The notes beneath the pieces were generated by a model that ran no database searches, was not told where the DNA came from, and worked only from the letters and a program-made list of their open reading frames with translations. A program made the translations under genes and the position numbers. 24,524 nt of DNA from assembly GCA_019417795.1 (NCBI GenBank), contig DXUR01000010.1, forward strand, positions 1 through 24,524, given 5' to 3'. Numbering within the stretch: position 1 is the stretch's first letter; every line of letters begins with the position of its first letter. The stretch is from Clostridiales bacterium. GTDB lineage: Bacteria > Bacillota_A > Clostridia > Oscillospirales > Oscillospiraceae. Positions 21,563 through 24,524 of this stretch are shown here, piece by piece.

Positions 21563-22015
21563 ATGTTTCAGAAAGTGATTTATAAAAGGCAATACAATAA
21601 ACCTACAATAGAAGAAATAGAAGCTGAGATAGCCGATGAACCTGTACCAGCCGAAGTAAAAGAACCCGCTCCGTCAAAAGATAAATGTTCATCACAGGAC
21701 ATATTCAAACAGCTCAATGAGGGCGCAGTTTATGTGCCACTCCCTGAGCGGAAACCTATCGCCAAGGCATTTATCAGTCAAGCCATCGAAATATCAGAGA
21801 ACTACCAAATTGACACTGAAATCAGACAAGGTGCCGGGACAGTCACGGTAATGTTCTCATTCGATTGTGGCGGTGCAATGGGCTTCTTGAAAAGCGTGAT
21901 CCAGTATGCCGATGACATTTCTTTCTTCTCAAGCACAAATGGATATGAGATCGTCCTTCCTCTCGATTTTTATACTTACGCATTATACCGGCACGGAAGG
22001 AAGATGCGTCCCTGA
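21563..22015 (+). CDS. Hypothetical protein, 150 aa
   Basis: GAAGGAGATACA precedes the ATG, a strong ribosome binding site. Residues 1-45 are Glu/Pro-rich and probably disordered (PVPAEVKEPAPSKDK). The C-terminal 100 residues look like a small alpha/beta domain: a helix, KPIAKAFISQAIEISENY, then TVTVMFSFDCGGAMGFLKSV and a final ISFFSSTNGYEIVLPLDFYT. There is no catalytic motif, membrane segment or signal peptide. It is a stand-alone unit between two terminators, next to the mobilisation genes. The family is not recognised. Confidence 0.75.
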   Translation: MFQKVIYKRQYNKPTIEEIEAEIADEPVPAEVKEPAPSKDKCSSQDIFKQLNEGAVYVPLPERKPIAKAFISQAIEISENYQIDTEIRQGAGTVTVMFSFDCGGAMGFLKSVIQYADDISFFSSTNGYEIVLPLDFYTYALYRHGRKMRP

Positions 22016-22023
22016 CTATTTTG

Positions 22024-22050
22024 GCCTGTGCATTGCGCAGGCTTTTTATT
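22024..22050 (+). terminator. Intrinsic terminator after 150-aa gene
   Basis: GCCTGTGC (22024-22031), ATT loop and GCGCAGGC (22035-22042) pair over 8 bp (one G-U), followed by TTTTTATT. It lies 9 nt after the stop codon. Confidence 0.85.
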
Positions 22051-22104
22051 ATTGTGCAGCAATCCAAGAACTTGAAATTTATTTTGAATTTTCGGACGGA
22101 TGAA

Positions 22105-22133
22105 TTGCGTTTGTGGAGCTTTCGATGTATAAT
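22105..22133 (+). promoter_or_regulatory. Promoter for HTH and type I RM genes
   Basis: TTGCGT (22105-22110) and a perfect TATAAT (22128-22133) are separated by 17 nt, 41 nt upstream of the small HTH gene. No terminator separates this gene from hsdM, so the restriction-modification genes may share it. Confidence 0.7.
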
Positions 22134-22173
22134 AAAATGAGGGTCACTATAAACGGTTGAGTGAGGTGCAGTG

Positions 22174-22383
22174 ATGAAGATAAGCTACAAGAAATTATGG
22201 GTAATGCTGATTGAACGAGAGATCCCGAAGGCGGTTTTTCGGAAGGAAACCGAGCTTTCGCCGGGTACCATGAGCAAGCTTAATAAGAATGAAGAGGTTG
22301 CCCTTTCTGTCTTGCTGCGCATCTGTGAGTATCTGAATTGTGACATCGGGGACATTTGCGAAGCGATCCATACGGACAAGTAA
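22174..22383 (+). CDS. Small XRE-type HTH regulator
   Basis: The 69-aa protein starts at ATG 22174, preferred over the GTG immediately before it given GAGGTG upstream. Nearly the whole protein is one HTH domain of the YozG type: KISYKKLWVMLIEREIPKAV, ETELSPGTMSKLNKNEEV, LLRICEYLNCDIGDICE. It lies 54 nt upstream of hsdM in the same direction, the usual place for a controller of type I restriction genes in Firmicutes. It may delay or balance expression of modification and restriction, which is inferred from context only. Confidence 0.88.
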   Translation: MKISYKKLWVMLIEREIPKAVFRKETELSPGTMSKLNKNEEVALSVLLRICEYLNCDIGDICEAIHTDK

Positions 22384-22437
22384 GCCACGCACTGTGCATT
22401 CTATATATCGTTAAAAAAGACTACGGAGGTAGCTTCA

Positions 22438-23940
22438 ATGGCTGAAACGAATACAAGCAATATTGGATTTGAAAAACAGATTTGGGATGCAGCTTGCGTC
22501 CTTCGAGGCAACATCGACGCTTCGGAATACAAGTCGGTTGTTCTCGGGTTGATTTTTTTGAAATACATCTCTGACCGCTTCGAGGCAAAGTATCAGGAGC
22601 TTGTTGCTGAGGGCGATGGCTTTGAAGAGGATAAGGACGAATACACGGCGGAGAATATCTTCTTTGTACCGGAAAACGCAAGATGGAGCGTCATATCTGC
22701 TGCTGCTCACACGCCTGAGATCGGCACGGTCATTGACGAGGCCATGCGGAGCATTGAGAAGGAAAACAAGCGGCTCAAAGACATTCTCCCCAAAAACTTT
22801 GCCCGCCCTGAGCTGGATAAGCGGCGGCTCGGTGAGGTCGTTGACCTCTTTACCAATATCCAGATGATCGACCACGGAAACAGCAAAGATATTCTCGGCC
22901 GCACTTATGAGTATTGCCTTGCCAAATTTGCTGAACAGGAAGGTAAGCTCGCCGGTGAGTTCTATACCCCATCTTGCGTTGTTCGCACCCTTGTCGAGGT
23001 ATTACAGCCATACAATGGCCGTGTCTACGACCCCTGCTGCGGGTCTGGCGGTATGTTTGTCCAGTCTTCCAAGTTCATCGAAAATCACGGCGGGAATATC
23101 AAGAACATCTCTGTGTATGGTCAGGACTCCAACCCTACCACATGGAAGCTGGCACAGATGAATCTTGCCATTCGCGGCATCGAAGCTGACCTTGGCAAAT
23201 TTAGCGCGGACACATTCTTCAACGACTGTCACCCGCAGCTCAAGGCAGATTTCATTATGGCGAATCCGCCCTTCAACCTTTCCGGCTGGGGACAAGATAA
23301 GCTGCTGGATGATGTGCGCTGGCAATACGGAACGCCTCCGGCCAACAACGCCAACTTTGCTTGGTTGCAGCACATGATTTGGCATCTCGCACCGAACGGG
23401 CGAATTGGCATGGTGCTTGCGAACGGCTCGCTGTCCTCTCAGTCTGGCGGTGAAGGCGAGATCCGCAAGAACATCATCAACGCTGACCTTGTGGACTGCA
23501 TTGTCGCTATGCCGTCCCAGCTCTTCTACACAACACAGATTCCGGTGTCGCTCTGGTTTCTCGCCAAGAACAAAAAGCAAAAGGGCAAGACGCTGTTCAT
23601 CGACGCAAGAAAGCTCGGCACGATGGTCACGCGAAAGCTGCGTGAGCTGACCGATGCAGACATCCAGAGGATCGCGGACACATACAACGCATTTGTTGAT
23701 GGCACGCTTGAAGATGAAAAAGGCTTCTGTGCTGTTGTGACTACTCAGGATATTGCCAAGCAGGATTATATTCTCACGCCGGGGCGCTATGTTGGCATCG
23801 AGGAACAGGAAGATGACGGCGAACCGTTTGAGGAAAAGATGAGCCGCTTGACCTCTGAGCTTTCCGAGCTGTTTGCAAAATCCCACGAGCTTGAGGCCGA
23901 GATCAAGGAGAGACTGGGGGCGATTGGGTATGAGTTGTAA
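22438..23940 (+). CDS. hsdM: Type I restriction-modification methyltransferase subunit
   Basis: The 500-aa protein has GGAGGT 7 nt before the ATG. The N-terminal helical HsdM domain (NIGFEKQIWDAACVLRGNID, then GLIFLKYISDRFEAKY) is followed by the N6-adenine methyltransferase core, with SAM motif DPCCGSGGMF from residue 198 and catalytic NPPF at 276-279. The C-terminal part (YFLTPGRYVG-like segment YILTPGRYVGIE) is typical. Together with HsdS it methylates adenines in a bipartite target. The hsdS gene overlaps its last 11 nt. No hsdR is in the window, so it is expected beyond the right edge. Confidence 0.97.
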   Translation: MAETNTSNIGFEKQIWDAACVLRGNIDASEYKSVVLGLIFLKYISDRFEAKYQELVAEGDGFEEDKDEYTAENIFFVPENARWSVISAAAHTPEIGTVIDEAMRSIEKENKRLKDILPKNFARPELDKRRLGEVVDLFTNIQMIDHGNSKDILGRTYEYCLAKFAEQEGKLAGEFYTPSCVVRTLVEVLQPYNGRVYDPCCGSGGMFVQSSKFIENHGGNIKNISVYGQDSNPTTWKLAQMNLAIRGIEADLGKFSADTFFNDCHPQLKADFIMANPPFNLSGWGQDKLLDDVRWQYGTPPANNANFAWLQHMIWHLAPNGRIGMVLANGSLSSQSGGEGEIRKNIINADLVDCIVAMPSQLFYTTQIPVSLWFLAKNKKQKGKTLFIDARKLGTMVTRKLRELTDADIQRIADTYNAFVDGTLEDEKGFCAVVTTQDIAKQDYILTPGRYVGIEEQEDDGEPFEEKMSRLTSELSELFAKSHELEAEIKERLGAIGYEL

Positions 23941-24493
23941 TATTTGGTCAGATTGTGAAAAAATACCGATTACCGAGCTACTATCTTTTATAGTTGATAA
24001 CCGAGGCAAAACTGTTCCAACTGCACCAAGAGGACACAAATTGATTGCAACAAACTGCGTGACAAACAACACATTGTTCCCTGTCTACGAAAAAATACGG
24101 TATTTGAGTGAGGAAACATATCAGACTTGGTTTCGTGCGCATCCCATTCCCGGAGATATTCTTTTTGTTAACAAAGGAACGCCGGGGCGAGTTTGTCTTG
24201 TACCTGATCCTGTCGATTTTTGTATTGCTCAGGACATGATAGCCTTGAGGGCAGATAGAACAAAAATCTATCCCAAGTATCTGTTTGCGGTTTTAAGGAG
24301 CAGGGAGATACAGCAGCAAATATACAACACAAATGTTGGAGATGTCATTCCACATTTCAAAAAGCAGTTTATGAATCAGATTTTAATTCCACTGCCTGAT
24401 CGAGCCATGCAGGAAACAATCGGAGATTTATACTATGTCCTAAGCCTTAAAATGGAGCATAACAAAAAAGTAAACGATAATTTAGCGGCTTAG
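23930..24493 (+). CDS. hsdS: Half-length type I specificity subunit
   Basis: The 187-aa protein starts at ATG 23930, overlapping the hsdM end by 11 nt. The region is one target recognition domain (LLSFIVDNRGKTVP near the start, GDILFVNKGTPGR, CIAQDMIALRAD) followed by the conserved helix (FKKQFMNQILIPLPDRAMQE, then KMEHNKKVNDNLAA). Normal HsdS proteins have two such domains in about 400 residues; this one stops right after the first helical spacer. Its TAG overlaps the stop of a convergent frame. The gene is markedly A+T-rich compared with hsdM, as expected of a horizontally exchanged recognition domain. It may function as a half-subunit dimer, or be one arm of an invertible pair. Confidence 0.9.
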   Translation: MSCNIWSDCEKIPITELLSFIVDNRGKTVPTAPRGHKLIATNCVTNNTLFPVYEKIRYLSEETYQTWFRAHPIPGDILFVNKGTPGRVCLVPDPVDFCIAQDMIALRADRTKIYPKYLFAVLRSREIQQQIYNTNVGDVIPHFKKQFMNQILIPLPDRAMQETIGDLYYVLSLKMEHNKKVNDNLAA

Positions 24494-24524
24494 AGGTCGA
24501 TGCCGGAAACATCGATCTCGCCGG
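24490..24524 (-). CDS. Partial convergent hsdS-like C-terminus
   Basis: On the minus strand the last 35 bases of the window encode GEIDVSGIDL followed by TAA (24492-24490). This closely resembles the C-terminal ending of HsdS proteins (GEIDVS-x-I-D/E-type tails, as I remember the family). Only ten codons are visible, so the call rests on this tail and on its position, tail to tail with the half hsdS gene. Confidence 0.45.
   Translation of the reverse strand, partial: GEIDVSGIDL

Noticed and set aside
22438..24493. Complete type I restriction system
   Set aside because: Only hsdM and a half hsdS are present in the window; no hsdR is seen, so completeness cannot be claimed.
1..24524. CRISPR arrays, tRNA or rRNA genes, IS elements with DDE transposases
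   Set aside because: No regularly spaced repeats, no tRNA-like cloverleaf and no transposase motifs were found on either strand by reading.

Overview
The window looks like the recombinase-proximal part of a chromosomal mobile element (ICE or mobilizable element) of a gut-type Firmicute, class Clostridia. The evidence is strong GGAGG ribosome binding sites, roughly mid-range base composition, tandem large serine recombinases, a MobC/MobA relaxase pair and a UvrX-YolD type mutagenesis operon. No VirB4/VirD4-type conjugation genes, tRNA or rRNA genes, or CRISPR arrays were seen. It therefore cannot be decided here whether the element is self-transmissible.

Layout. (1) 1-62: minus-strand tail of a fourth, broken serine recombinase, probably the gene into which the element inserted. 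(2) 146-5119, minus: three adjacent serine recombinase genes (order of transcription C, B, A), with a predicted promoter at 5266-5294 and a terminator-like hairpin at 94-135. (3) 5329-5571: a small conserved-looking gene. It is preceded by about 500 bp of non-coding DNA holding GC-rich hairpins (possible structured RNA) and one copy of a 42-bp inverted repeat. (4) 6092-7999, minus: a sigma-70 region-4-like regulator behind an elaborate leader (terminator plus Shine-Dalgarno-sequestering hairpin), a zinc-ribbon protein, an HExxH metallopeptidase and an 86-aa protein; the last three overlap by ATGA. (5) 8059-8182: a divergent promoter region with repeated GTTCG/CGAAC half-sites. (6) 8204-12038, plus: XRE repressor, ImmA/IrrE-like peptidase, a third HExxH protein, a two-helix membrane protein, two unrecognised proteins and a DUF4180 protein.

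(7) 12107-18659, plus: a tightly packed operon. It encodes a macrodomain-HTH protein, two paralogous Gly/Ala-rich coiled-coil proteins, an unrecognised 453-aa protein, a YjbR/MmcQ protein, a Y-family polymerase, an EamA transporter and a YolD-like protein. A VWA protein follows at 18756. The four genes at 12107-15385 are the best candidate here for an undescribed system. (8) 19468-21334: the second copy of the inverted repeat, an oriT candidate with an RP4-like CCTG|CCC core inside a hairpin, mobC and the relaxase. (9) 21563-24524: an unrecognised 150-aa gene, a small XRE regulator, hsdM and a half-length hsdS. At the right edge is the C-terminus of a convergent hsdS-like frame, suggesting an invertible type I specificity locus.

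How the parts fit: the recombinases would excise and integrate the element, the XRE repressor plus metallopeptidases would form an ICEBs1 ImmR/ImmA-like switch, the relaxase would start transfer at oriT, and the rest is cargo (mutagenesis, ADP-ribose-related functions, restriction-modification). All functional assignments come from reading motifs in the translations; no database search was run.
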